Source: Mortierella sp. BCC40632
Lineage: Eukaryota; Mortierellomycota; Mortierellomycetes; Mortierellales; Mortierellaceae
DNA: 64,000 nt
Assembly (NCBI GenBank): GCA_011634665.1
Contig: WAEK01000004.1
Coordinates: 896,001-960,000, forward strand
Direction of reading: 5' to 3'
A program made the position numbers and the translations under genes. The notes beneath the pieces are model-generated. The model ran no database searches. It had not been told where the DNA came from and worked only from the letters and a program-made list of their open reading frames with translations. Each line of letters starts with the position of its first letter. Positions within the stretch are counted from its first letter, which is position 1. Shown here piece after piece: positions 24,583 to 36,469 of this stretch.

Positions 24583-26483
24583 ATGCTAAGATCAACAATG
24601 ACTGTCCTCGCCAAGTCTGCTGCCGACCTTCGTTCCGATTCGGTTCGCTCCCTCTACGATCAGTTGGCTGCTCGTCTCAAGGATAACTTCAATGTCCAGA
24701 GCATTACCGGCCTTCTTCATTGGGATCAGCAAGTTATGATGCCCTCCAAGGCCGCTGCTGGCCGCGCAGAGCAGGTAACTACCCTTTCCTCTCGATGTTG
24801 GTCTAAAGTTGTCTTGGGTTCCTTTCATTCGGCATGACATTCTTTTACTCTACCAATGCTAACAATCCCTTTTACCCTCTTTAGATGAAAACATTGGCTG
24901 GAATTGCTCATGAGCTAAGCACCGCTCCCGAGCTTGGATCGCTGTTGGAGGAGCTGGAGCGCCGCCAGGAGACTGAGGACTTGTCCAATGTGTTGAATGA
25001 ATACGAGTTGGCCAACATTCGCCTCTCACGCAAGGCCTACAAGAAAAAGACTCTTTTGCCCAAGGAGCTTATTCAAGAGAGCGCTAGTCTCGACTCTCAG
25101 GCGACCGTAGCATGGGCCGAGGCTCGTAAGGAGTCTGACTATTCCAAGTTCGCCCCATTCCTCCGGCGTCAGGTCGAAATTGCTCGCGAGAAGGTTGGCT
25201 ACAAGATTAAGGGTGGTGTCTGCGAAGAAGCTCGCAAGATTAACGAGAAGGCTCGTGCCGCTCAAGGATTGAAGGAGGATGAGCCTTGCTACAAGGGTTA
25301 CTACCAAGCCATGCTGAACGAGTTCGAGCCCGGCTTCAAGGAGGAGCGTCTGGCTACTTTGTTCGATGATCTGAAGCGCGACTTGGTTCCATTGATTGCC
25401 AAGATCAAGGCCAAGAACTTCCAGCATGAGAGGGATTTCTTGACGGTCGAGTGGGATGTTGAGAAGCAGAAGGAGTTCTCCCACAGAATCTCAAAGGAAA
25501 TCGGATTCGACACCGATAGTGGACGTTTGGATGTGTCGACTCATCCCTTCACCATGGGCGTTCACCCTCAGGATGTTCGTATGACTACTCGCTACAAGCT
25601 CGATGAGCTCCAGGAGGGAGTCACTGGTACCATCCACGAGGCTGGACACTCGATGTACGAGCAGGGTCGCAACAAGGATTACGTGTCTACGCCAGTTTCT
25701 ATGGCCTTGTCTTTGGGACTCCACGAGTCTCAATCGCTTCTCTGGTAAGATTTTTTCTTTCATTTCATTACATCCTAATTGTTTGCCGAATATTGGATAG
25801 CCATTTTTCATCCGATTCGAATACTTTCTTTCTTTACTCATGTTTAATTTACTCTTTTATTTAGGGAGCGCATGGTCGGTTTGAACAAGCCCTTCTGGAC
25901 ATTTGCATTGCCATTGCTCAAGGAAACCTACAATGATGCTTCGCACGAGGATCTTCAATCTGTGGATGCTGAAAAGTTTTACCTTGCTTACAACCGCATT
26001 GAGCCTGGATTCATCCGTGTTGAGGCGGATGAGGTGACCTATTCACTTCACATTGTCCTCCGCTATGAAATCGAGAAGGCGTTGATCGAGGGTGACATCA
26101 CTGTTGACGAGGTCCCCAGCCTCTGGAACAAGAAGATGAAGGAGTATTTCGGCTTGGATGTGACTGAGGACCGCCTCGGTTGTCTCCAGGACACCCACTG
26201 GGCAATTGGTGCTATCGGCTACTTCCCTACCTACACCCTCGGCTCCATCTACTCGGTCCAGATTTTCAAGCATGCTCAGGCGTCCATTCCTAACTTGGAG
26301 GAGCATTTGGCTAAGGGAGAGTTTGATGTGTTGAGAAAGTGGTTGAACGAGAAGATCCACAAACAGGGTTCCCTGTTGGAGTCTGGCGATGACTTGATCT
26401 ACAACTTGACTGGAAATCATCTGGACAGCTCGCTTTATGTCCAGTACTTGACTGAGAAGTATACCAAGATCTATGACCTGTAA
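24583..26483 (+). CDS. M32-family metallocarboxypeptidase (carboxypeptidase Taq type)
   Basis: 556 residues; exons 24583-24774, 24885-25744 and 25865-26483, all GT-AG. A second in-frame ATG at 24598 is an alternative start. M32 enzymes remove C-terminal residues using one metal ion. The HExxH motif HEAGH is at residues 315-319 and the third ligand lies in GLHESQSLLW (E345), the diagnostic M32 second motif. The N-terminal SITGLLHWDQQVMMPSKAA and C-terminal YFPTYTLGSIYSVQIF are also family-typical. The length is close to the usual 500 residues. No secretion signal is obvious, so it is probably cytosolic. The family is mainly prokaryotic and patchy in eukaryotes. The two introns show that it is a resident nuclear gene rather than bacterial contamination. 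Confidence 0.93.
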
Positions 26484-27460
26484 AAAAAAATGTCACGATA
26501 GTTCTCTAGTCCTCTTCCCCTTCATTTTCCATCACTTGTGTACACATAAAACACCCCCTTGTGAGAGGCATGTCTAAATTGCTAAAAACAATAAAACAAC
26601 AACAACAGCAACAACCACTCATTGCTGCTCTTCATGCATAGAAGGATGCCCTTGCAGCTGCGGAGCAAATAGTCTTGATTGTCACCAAATACTTTTCGTG
26701 CTCTAGCATGGACAACAGGGATACAAATCCGAAAATGGTTTTTTCAACCAGAGAACTCTCACCTCCTTCCAAGAGGGAATGAATTTCAAAGAGTCCCTCG
26801 GAGAGATTTAAAAGCAACTGGCGGGCTGAGGTCATTCTGGCAGGGTTAAACATTATGATAATTATCCACTGAAGTCTTTCTCAGAACCCAGCAATCGCTG
26901 TGTGTCTGTCTGTTGACTCGAGAAAGTAGCCGAGTCCGGTAAAATTCGAGAGCATCAATCGACCCAGCCTCTTCATTCCATTTCTTTTAATTCTCATTCC
27001 ATTGCTCACACACACACATTCTCTCTCACTCTCTCTCACTCTCTTTCTCTTTCTCTCTTTCTCTTCTCTTCTCATTCCATCTTTCTCATCACCACTCCTC
27101 GTCTGCATTTGTCACTCAATGTCGACGGCCATCTGACACAAAAGAGAAAAAGATCAGCACCGACCGTCTCACACTCCCCTTCCCTCGCTGCTTCGCAGAC
27201 CTGTCTTGCAAAGAGCTGGCCTCCCTTTTGGACATGGACCCGACCACTTTTTCCTATTCTTTTCTCTGGACGCATCATTTGCAGCACTGTAGCACAGAGA
27301 GTGCTTCTATTCCCCGACCTTTTGTACAATTTTGCAACTTCAGTACCTTTTCCCCTCCTCCCTCATCCTTTGCAGCCTATAACTGCCACTCAAGAGTATT
27401 TTCATCAAACAAGAGCACAATCGAGAGAGAGAGGAAGCAAGGGTGGTGCTGTCCGGACCA
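26484..27460. other. Intergenic region with TOK channel promoter/5' UTR
   Basis: Contains the M32 3' end, a possible 73-codon minus ORF (26632-26853) and a CT-rich stretch (about 27003-27075) that probably belongs to the promoter or 5' UTR of the channel gene. In the channel frame there is no better ATG than 27461. Confidence 0.4.
26632..26853 (-). CDS. Possible small protein, 73 residues
   Basis: ATG at 26853-26851. The sequence alternates hydrophobic and polar residues in an amphipathic way (SARQLLLNLSEGLFEIHSLL, later FGFVSLLSMLEHEKYLVTI), unlike the low-complexity shadow ORFs around it. No family is recognised. It could be a single-exon gene, one exon of a small gene, or chance. It lies tail-to-tail with the M32 gene. 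Confidence 0.3.
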   Translation of the reverse strand: MFNPARMTSARQLLLNLSEGLFEIHSLLEGGESSLVEKTIFGFVSLLSMLEHEKYLVTIKTICSAAARASFYA

Positions 27461-28918
27461 ATGCCATCAAGGAGACCAATGAGTCACCCACGCCGATCCT
27501 CAGAAGAGTCTACGAGCAACAGCTTGTCGCCCGTTTCTTCCAGAGGCGATCCAGAAACCAGGAACAGAGATAGGGAGTTAGCCCGAGCTATTAGGTCCGA
27601 TACTTCTCTGACCGACCCAATTACTGCAACGAGGGTCGATGGCATCATTCCCACGTCGGAGACCAAGTCGACTACTCCTATTCTAGCACGAGTACGGGCA
27701 AAGCTAGCAAGAGCCACGAGGACACGTTCAGGTCACATCCCGACCGATGTACTCGAGCTAGAGAACACTTATCGCACACTACCTTTGCTCATCGGCTGCA
27801 TGGTCCCTGTAAGTCTTTTTTTATTGGCCGATAAACTAGCTCCAAAGGACCCTGTCAGACGACTGACTTGAAAGGACCCTGCACATTAGATTTCTATTTT
27901 ACTCAATGTCCCCTCGCTTACTTCGCCCTGGGCTGGTCTCTCCGAGTAAGTTGCATGCATCGAAGTCCAAAAGTCTCTCTCTCAATCTCCCTATCTCTCT
28001 CTCTCACACACTCCTATCCACGCTCCTTTTTTTCTTCTTCTTCTTTTGATGGACGTTGTCTACAAAGCACCGAGTTGCTGCAGGACACCTTTTAACTCTG
28101 ACCACATGGTGTTATTCCGTAATGCTCTTCTTACCCCTGAACGCTTAGGCTTGATCCTTCCACCGGCGAACTTGGCGACCCAGTTCCGGTAGATATACCA
28201 CGTTGGATGGACATTATGGTGATTGTGGCCTTGGTCATGGCCGTCATCTGTAACGTTTTTGTGCTCAGTCGATTTCTTGAGCGGCACGTGTATCAAAGTG
28301 TAGTGCTCAGTGTCATTGCAGCAACAGCTCAAGGTAACTTTTGACAAAAAGTGCCCAGGCACCAATAACATGGAGGTTTTTTTTTTTAGAAAGAAAGAAA
28401 GAAGGAAAGAAAGAAAGAAATAGTCTCTTACTCATGTCCACTCTTCTAGACATCCTTTCGGTTGGAGTCATTATACCCTTCTGTCTCAAATACCCAGTTT
28501 CTGAGGGCTATATCTATCTAGAGGGCTTTTGGACCATGATTGCTTCGATGATCTTTTCTCTGTTGGCAACCGTCTTGATGTCCATTGATTTCCATACGAC
28601 GCCTCACTTCCGGTTGATGGGAAGTGGCGTGACCCACAAACAACGGATGTTGATCGCTCAGGCCATGTCCCTGTGTTTCTACTTGGCCCTCGGAGCACTG
28701 ATCTTCATCTGGATCGAGAAATGGACCTTCCTGGAGGCACTCTTTTTTGTCATAGTCACGATCACGACCATTGGGTTTGGAGACAGAGTTCCAAAGACCG
28801 ATGGTGGATTGGTTTTCATGGTCTTTTATGCCTCTGGTGGCATTGTTCTCTTTGGTAATAGCGACTAGGCCCTAATCCTTTCGATGCAATTTGATTTTGC
28901 TTTGGACTTTTCTTTCTT

Positions 28919-28956
<38 letters not shown>

Positions 28957-31455
28957 CTCGGTAGAATATTGATGTTGAAGAGCTCTAACATTTGATTAAT
29001 TTTTACTTGTCTTTTGCTCTTTTAATTCAATGCGCGATCAGCAATGGTTGTTAATGCGATACGCTATGTGATTCTTGAAGACCTACATCAGCAGTTCGCT
29101 GTCCGAGCAAAGGAAAGAAAATCTCAACGCGAAGCTCGAAAGCAGGAACGAAAGAGACAAAAGGCACTCGAGAAGGAACAACAACGGAGAATTCAGGCAG
29201 CCATCGATCACGCAAGACAACTGGGATTCTTGGATAGTGAAGAAAACCACGCACTGGCTCTTGAAGAGACCCGTGACACACATCATCCTCCAGACCATCG
29301 CTCGTTTTTGAAACGTGGTGCAGACACTGTACTGCGAGGAGATCTACTGTCGAATTTATTTGTAAGGCGGAATAGTGAGGACTTTAGGACAAAGACGTCA
29401 CCCGTCGTGTCCTCCTCATCAAGCCCCGTTATCCATGCAGACCCGGGTCGAGACTCACAGACACCAAAGATCACCAGTGGGACCCCTCTTTCTAATGACT
29501 CCAGTGTCGCAATGGAAAGGAGTCTAGAACCGGGTAACACACATGATGGCACGCGTATGAAAGGCGGCGATGTCGATAATTTCGTGGATCGAGACGGCCC
29601 TCAAGCCGCCTCCACTTCTCACGGAAGCAACCAAAATGGCAATCATATTACTGCCATACCAGTTACAGAGGATACCACAACAGCAGAGGTGGGACGGTCT
29701 AAAAGTATCTTCAGGTCTTGGATGAGGCGCATCAAGGAGAGGATTTTGCGAGTAATTCGCGCTCTTGCTCGGTACGCTGGTTTAAAGCAAGTCTTTACTG
29801 AAGAAGATAATGATGGAGATCCTCATTTGCAAATAAGCGATCCAGAGCGACGCCGGGAGGCGGAAAGAAGACTTGCCTATGAGGAGAGCATGGAAGAGTA
29901 CCGACGCCGGCTAAGGTTCAGCTTTGCAATGTTTTCATGCTTTTGGCTGATAGGTGCTGGCATCTTTCGCTGGACTGAGTCATGGGGATATGGGCGATCT
30001 ATTTATTTTAGCTTTGTGGCCTTCTCGTCAATCGGCTACGGCGACATGGTTCCACTCTCGGTAGCTGGTCGAGCCATCTTTTTGGCCTATTGCTTTTTTG
30101 GTGTTGTGACACTGACTACGTTAGCTGCACTCATATCAGAGCTATTGAGCAAGAGTATGAGGCGGCATGTGGTTGAAGCACAACTGAGGAGGAATGAGAT
30201 GTTGGCTACGCATGGGGGCGCTGGAGGAGGACCAGACACTTCTCGAGTTGACGACGAACTCGAAGCTGGAGTGGAAGTAAATAGAGAAGACTCAAGAGGA
30301 GATGATCCCGAGCGTATACAGCACCTCCGAAACTTGGCCCGATTTAACCCCGATGAAGACGAAGTCCAGCTTCTAGACCCAGACCGTTCCTGCGAAGCTA
30401 GTCTACGTAACATGATCCAGGCTTCGAATAACTTTAGTGCACTACTCCAGAATGTGCTTGCATCTGAATCTACAAGAAGCGTGAGTACCTCAAGAGGTAG
30501 TATGCGAGCATCCTCTTTACCTTTAGCTCCTCCTACAACGTTGACGCCTGCCCAGATTCATGTCTTGGCTAGGCAAGAGATCCTGAACGAACTGGAACAG
30601 GAGGAAGATGAGGATAGCCCAAATTACCAAAGTCCATCCATTGCAAAGGATATTATGGTATCAACGACCTCCATCCACCGATTGTCATCCCCCATGTCGA
30701 CCTCATCGGCAAGATTTCCTTCCATGGCCCGAAAGCTATTGAATTTGAGAGGTAGCCCCGGTCGTAGTAGTGATCGAGGAGAAACGGCCACATTTCATGG
30801 AGTAGGATATCATACTCCTTCTCCGGGTTCCCAAATCAAGATTACTGCCTGGCCAAAGAGTGGTACAGAGTCATCCACAGATTCAGAAGCTGTCTCGGCG
30901 AGTTCTTCTACCAGCATGCTGCCCAAAAAGAAATCCAAGCTTTCTCATCCATTACAAGTCTCGACCTCACCAACGACACTTGCACCAATTCCAACGAGGC
31001 AACTTTGGAGCCGTGGCCACAGCCAGGATGATTCTATCACTATCTCTGCTGACCATTGGCAACAATTGATGGAGTACTCACAACGGTTCCAGACACTGAC
31101 AGACTCTTGCACTCGAACGCTCGAACGACTTCACGAATGGGAGACCAACGAACGAAAGCGGCATCGAAGACGGTGTCGGATGCGAGCGAGACAAAGCCAG
31201 ATATTACAACAACGACGACAGCGATTGGATGAAATGTGTGGATCCAGAGGAGCAGTGGATGATGCGATTGAGGACGAGGAGGAATTAGAGGCTTTCCAGG
31301 CCTGGGATGAGGAAGGAAGCACAGAAGAGTATGATAGTCAGGAAAGTAGTGATGGAGATAGCGATGAGGATGAGGCAGTTCTGGGCAACGGCGGCGGCAG
31401 GGGTATTGGTTCAGAAAGAGCTAGTCAAGGATTACGCCAAAGTAGGGTTGAATGA
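27461..31455 (+). CDS. TOK1: TOK-type two-pore-domain outward-rectifying potassium channel
   Basis: About 1135 residues. Proposed exons are 27461-27808, 27890-27945, 28149-28333, 28450-28854 and 29042-31455; all junctions keep frame. Fungal TOK channels have eight membrane spans and two pore loops and release K+ at the plasma membrane. Visible marks: YRTLPLLIGCMVP joined to ISILLNVPSLTSPW (span 1), WMDIMVIVALVMAVICNVFV, pore 1 TITTIGFGDRVPKTDGG (about residue 305) and pore 2 FVAFSSIGYGDMVPLS (about 663). The ATG at 27461 is the first in frame; GTG codons upstream are not credible starts. Two features are unusual: about 280 hydrophilic residues lie between the end of the first pore unit and the next span, and the cytosolic tail of about 440 residues is Ser-rich, then Arg-rich, then acidic. 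Intron 4 has a 34-base poly-T. Confidence 0.9.
28921..28954. repeat. 34-base poly-T within TOK intron 4
   Basis: Uninterrupted T run between exons 4 and 5 of the channel gene, at the end of a CTTT repeat. Confidence 0.9.
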
Positions 31456-31513
31456 TTTACTTGGGACAAACATGAAAGTGTATCTGATGGGTGGTATTGT
31501 GTATTCCAACTCC

Positions 31514-31551
<38 letters not shown>

Positions 31552-32933
31552 GTCACAAGGAAGTCGATAAGATGATACTATAGGAAAAAATACACGACTC
31601 TCGAACATTTGGAATTAAGACCATCGATATCATAATAGATTTTTTTAAAGAGCCCAAACAACAGCTGGAAGTAAATGCTGGATAATTTCTCAAGCATGCC
31701 TCGCAGTTTTAAAACACTAAAGTCCCAACCAGTAATAGAGAGAGAAGAAATGAAGAAAAAGAATGGGGAATGAAAGATAACAGAAGAATATGTCAAATTT
31801 AGGTACAAATCCCTAGAATAAAGAATACTTACTGTCATCGACAGTCCTGAACTCGTTAGACTGTGATCACTTTTAGAGTTCAATGGATGAGATTATTGCA
31901 GCTGAAGACTATGATAATTTGTACTGGGACTTGTAGGACATCCATCGTGAAAACAATCTGGATGATAAAGATTGCGACTGGAACTGCACCCATAACAATA
32001 TGGACAAACGTCCTGCTATAGGTCTTTTTGGTCAATTTGTTGCTTGACTTGATCAGAGCGCAAAACGTAAGGACTGGCCCAAGTATGAAAACACGGGTTG
32101 GCCCATTTCGTTGGAACTCTTAACGAGATTACATTTGCTTTTGGCATGCTGCTATTGTATCAGCAGGAATTACGGAAAACAAGAAAATGCGGGTACGCAA
32201 TAAGTACCATGGCCATCTGTGATCACTTGGATTTGTTCTTTTATTTTGCAACTAGTCCGCGCCTGACGCCTGAGCGTATAATAGAACTCCATCGCATCAC
32301 GACTTGATAGAATACTTTCATAACCAAGAACGCCTCCTCCTCGTGGATGGTGCGTACGACTTACAACAACTATGATATCTGGTACAACGGTGCTACTGGT
32401 GGTCAACTTCATTTCAAGGGTTCATGTTCTGGGATGCTCAATTTAAAGGAAGTATATGCCTGACCACATCCAAAACGAAGTAAAAGCAACGAGAGGCACG
32501 ATAATTCGAGGAAAGACAAGAGTGAAGGATGTCAAGATCGAAGGTTCAAAAAGGAGCAAACCAAATCCGTTCCACTTGTTGACGTGACTCATTGACGGCA
32601 ATAGCAGACAAAGTCACAAAGACAACTATGGCAATTGGTGACGCACGTTCCCTTCCTCAGTTCCCTTGAATTTTTACCGTACACAGAAGCATGCAAGCAT
32701 GCACACATGACGAGGGGATGTTTCACCAAAGACCCGGGAAAAATCTCAGGCTGCTTTGCTTTTTCAGTTCTTCTGCTGGTACTTCTCACCCTTCCTACTC
32801 ACTCCCACCACCACCACCACCACCACCACCACCATCACCACCTTCACTCTTGCCCACAGAAATCGCTTTCTTCTCTATCCTTCGTACACACATCTGCCTT
32901 GTCCACCGACAGCACAGTTATCAAGAGCGAACA
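31456..32933. other. Intergenic, with 29-base poly-T and (CCA)n
   Basis: 1.48 kb. Poly-T spans 31523-31551 and a CCA repeat lies at about 32804-32840, which produces a poly-His/poly-Pro shadow ORF. A 69-codon plus ORF (32098-32307) has no recognised family. The final 100 bases are pyrimidine-rich and probably the 5' UTR of the LRR gene. Confidence 0.4.
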
Positions 32934-35900
32934 ATGGGAGAATCTCAATCATTTCGCATTGTCGGGACAGACCACATCGAAACCATCGAAGTCGATGTTA
33001 TCTATGGACAAAAGGTCATCTTTTGGGATGACATTGCGTTAGCCTTTCCAGGATTGCAGCGGCTCCACATCGGAGGCTCCATCGTTAAACTGCTTAGAGA
33101 CTCGAACCAAGTCAGGTAATAGAAGATCATACAAGTGTTCTTTCACTCCATGAACGAGCTAGACAGAGAAGGGAAACTAGACTGATCAACATAATTTGTT
33201 CTTACAGAATCAATCCTCACTGCATCAAGTACTACCCAGATGTAGTCCTGGATGTTGTTTTGCCCTCTACTATCAATCAGGTCAACGTCGAATCTCTGGC
33301 GGTTTCAATAGCCCCAACTGGTCTTTGTCATCATAGCTCTAATGAGCTGAATACCAACCATTCACTGGCTTCTGACACAATGCTGGCCGAACCTGTATCT
33401 GACCACGCCAACACTACAGAACTGCTCGCATCTAATGATCCACCCAAAAGAAACCTGGTTAAAAGAAACACCACTCAGATCCAGAACCAGCTTAATTCCG
33501 TAGCCTCCACTACCGAGGAGACTCGCAAAGCTGGAGACCTACTGACCTGCGAGGCACCCTTATCCCTGATTTCCTCAAAGTTGACTCTAGAATGCGAGAC
33601 CAACCCTGGCTTCCAGAGAGCAGCCATTGATATGCTACAAGAATTTTACACTCAAGGATCCTCGACTCAACAGAGTGTCCATGAAATGTTCGAGATACTA
33701 AAACGGATGAGTGACCGATTGATTCTGATTCAGAGCAAGGCTGAGGCTATCTTGACCCAGCAATCGGAGCTGCCTGAGTATCCGATTCCTCGATTGTTTA
33801 TTGTATTACCTGATCCTGAAGAATCGACACAGTTCAATCCTGCCAACTGGAAAGAAACCAAGTTCCGACTGTATTTCATTTGTGAGTGTGGCGAGCATAC
33901 CAAGGCCAACAGTAACAAGACAGCGATGCCACACCACCCCCATCTATCCAAACACAATGGATATGTGCTCCGTGAGCCAGCAATGTTTTTCACCAAATAT
34001 GGTCCATTCCTCTTGTTGATGCTAGAGGCGGTCAAGTTTGCTACAAGTATCGCCGGTCATACCGTACCCATCTTGGCTAGTCTCAAGATAGTCGATCTGG
34101 CTGAAAGTATCAAACAGTCTGTCGAGGCAGTTACGGCCGGGATCAACTATTTGGTCGAGTGCATCAATACTCTAGTCACAAAACCTCAATCTTCGTCTTC
34201 AGAGCAGCCCATTGACACTCCGTCACTAGCAGAAATGACGCACCAAAATCTGGTCGGCTATTTGAAAGAAGCTAAAGGACTCGAGGGAGTCGAGCTACGC
34301 CAGCTAGAGTCATTCTTGAAAACTTCGGAAGAGAACCTCCTTGGGAACCTCTATCGGATGGCGACCTCTGAGGGCCATGTCAAATGGGTTTGTCGCGACC
34401 ACTACCAATCCGACACTCAGGAGATGTTAACTAAGAATCTCCGCAATGCGGTCAAGATAGCTGGTGGAAAATTTGATGAGCAACTGGGACGGGTCGAGAT
34501 TATTCTGAGATCTAAGATTTCCTCCGTAAAGTTTTGTGAAGCCCTCTGCAACACTACAGGAGTCTTCGAACTTATTGTGGGATTCGACTACGAATGCACG
34601 ACAAACGATCTAGACGAATTAGAAAAGGCACTTCGAAACTCAAAGTTATTGAGTCTTCGACTCGATATCCGAAAGTTTCGAATAAGCGTCGCCGATGAGC
34701 CACTTTCGACATCCACATCAAATGACGCCCTTTTCCGTATCAAAGATCTCTCTTGTACGAAAGAGCTTCATGTTGTATTGTCAGAGAGGAGTGTTGATTA
34801 TCTCTGGCATCCACGGACTAAAGATTACAAAATGTTATGTGAGCTGCACAGTTCTGCGATGCAAGGGAAGAAATTCGGGCTACTGGTAGAGGCACTGAAG
34901 TCCAACTCGACCCTGACCACTTTACAGTTGCGGAACAACAAGATCGGTGACAACGGGGTTCAGGTGCTGTCTGAGGCAATCAAGTCCAACTCGACTCTGA
35001 CTACTTTGGATTTGATGTTCGACAAGATCGGTGACAATGGAGCTCAAGCACTTTCTGAGGCACTCAAATCCAACTCGACTCTGACCACTTTGCAGTTGGG
35101 GTACAACAGGATCGGTGACCACGGAGCTCAGGCCTTGCTTGAGGCACTCAAGTCCAACTCGACGCTGACCACTTTGGGTTTGGGGTTTAACAATATCGGC
35201 GATAGCGGAGCTCAGGCGCTTTTTGAGATATTCAAGTTCAACTCGACTCTGACCAATTTGCAATTGTGGAGCAACTCAATTCGTGATGAGGGAGCTCGGG
35301 TACTATTTGAGGAACTCAAGCCCAAATCGACACTGACCAATTTGCAGTTGGAGAGTGACGCAATTGGCAACGGTGGATATTGGACACTGTATGCAGCACT
35401 CAAGTCCAATTTGAATTTGACCGCTTTGAACTTGAGCTTCTACTCGATCGGTGACAACGGAGCTCAGGCACTGTCTGAGGCACTCAAGTTCAACTCGACT
35501 CTGACCACCATGCAGTTGGGGTATAACTCGATTGGTGACAATGGGGCTCAGGCACTGTCTGAGGCACTCAAGTTCAACTCGACTCTGACCACCATGCAGT
35601 TGGGGTATAACTCGATTGGTGACAATGGGGCTCAGGCACTGTCTGAGGCACTCAAGTCCAACTCGACTCTGATCACTTTGAGCCTGGATAGTAACTCGAT
35701 CGGCGACAAAGGAGCTCAGGCGCTGTTCGAGATATTCAAGTTCAACTCGACTCTGATCAATCTGCAATTGTGGAGCAATTCGATTTGTGATGAGGGAGCT
35801 CGGGTACTGTTTGAGGAACTCAAGCCCAACTCAACACAGACCAATTTCCAGTTGGGGAGTGATGCAATTGTCGACGGCGGACATTGGACGCTGTATGCAG

Positions 35901-36469
35901 CACTCAAGTCCAATCTGAATCTGATCACTTTGAACTTGAACTATAAATCGATTAGAGACAATGGGACTCAGGCATTGTCTGAGGCACTCAAGTCCAACTC
36001 GACTCTGACCGCTTTGGGATTGTATAACAATAAGATCGGTGACAATGGGGCTCAGGCACTGTCTGAGGCACTCAAGTCCAACTCGACTCTGACCGCTTTG
36101 GACTTGGATAACAACAAGATCGGTGACAATGGGGCTCAGGCACTGTCTGAGGCACTCAAGTCCAACTCGACTCTGACCGCTTTGGACTTGGATAACAACA
36201 AGATCGGTGACAATGGAGCTCAGGCACTGTCTGAGGCACTCAAGTCCAACTCGACTCTGACCACTTTAAAGTTGGGGTATAATTTGATCAGTGACAATGG
36301 GGCTCAGGCACTGTCTGAGGCACTCAAGTCCAACTCGACTCTGACCACTTTGAACTTGGATAACAACTCGATTGGTGACAACGGAGCTCAGGCATTGTCT
36401 GAAGCGCAAAAGCCCAACTCGACTCTGACCATTTTGCGGTTGCGGAACAACAGGGTCAGTGGCAACTAA
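32934..36469 (+). CDS. Large RI-type LRR protein with fungal-specific N-terminal region
   Basis: 1147 residues; exons 32934-33115 and 33208-36469. The N-terminus (SFRIVGTDHIETIEVDVIYG, later GLQRLHIGGSIVKL) forms a small globular-looking module. After a Thr/Ser/Asn linker comes a region with RLFIVLPDP, FRLYFICECGEHT and KYGPFLLLMLEAVKFATSIAG (about residues 240-340). I recall similar segments from Mortierella-type proteins but cannot assign a named domain. From about 622 to the end there are 18 full plus one partial 28-residue repeats of the type ALKSNSTLTTLxLxxNxIGD, the ribonuclease-inhibitor LRR class also found in NLRs. No nucleotide-binding (NACHT/NB-ARC) P-loop is visible. The role may be protein recognition, by inference only. 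It borders a pseudogene- and transposon-rich segment. Confidence 0.85.
34892..36457 (+). repeat. 84-bp tandem repeat array encoding 28-residue LRRs
   Basis: Eighteen complete units plus a partial one in perfect register. Units 8 and 9 (about 35478-35645) are identical or nearly so at the DNA level, as are units 15 and 16 (about 36069-36236). Units 4-7 and 10-13 share the same unusual members (IFKFNSTLTNLQLWSNSI, ELKPxSTxTN, ALKSNLNL), showing a higher-order six-unit duplication of about 504 bp. Confidence 0.9.

Noticed and set aside
24583..26483. Bacterial contamination explaining the M32 gene
   Set aside because: Two in-frame GT-AG introns interrupt the gene and its neighbours are fungal.
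27443..27460. Upstream start for the TOK channel
   Set aside because: The codon there is GTG. The first in-frame ATG is 27461.
32804..32840. Poly-His / poly-Pro protein
   Set aside because: Product of a CCA trinucleotide repeat upstream of the LRR gene ATG.
34892..36457. Regular 84-bp repeats as a minisatellite
   Set aside because: Every unit stays in one reading frame and encodes the LRR consensus, so it is a coding repeat.
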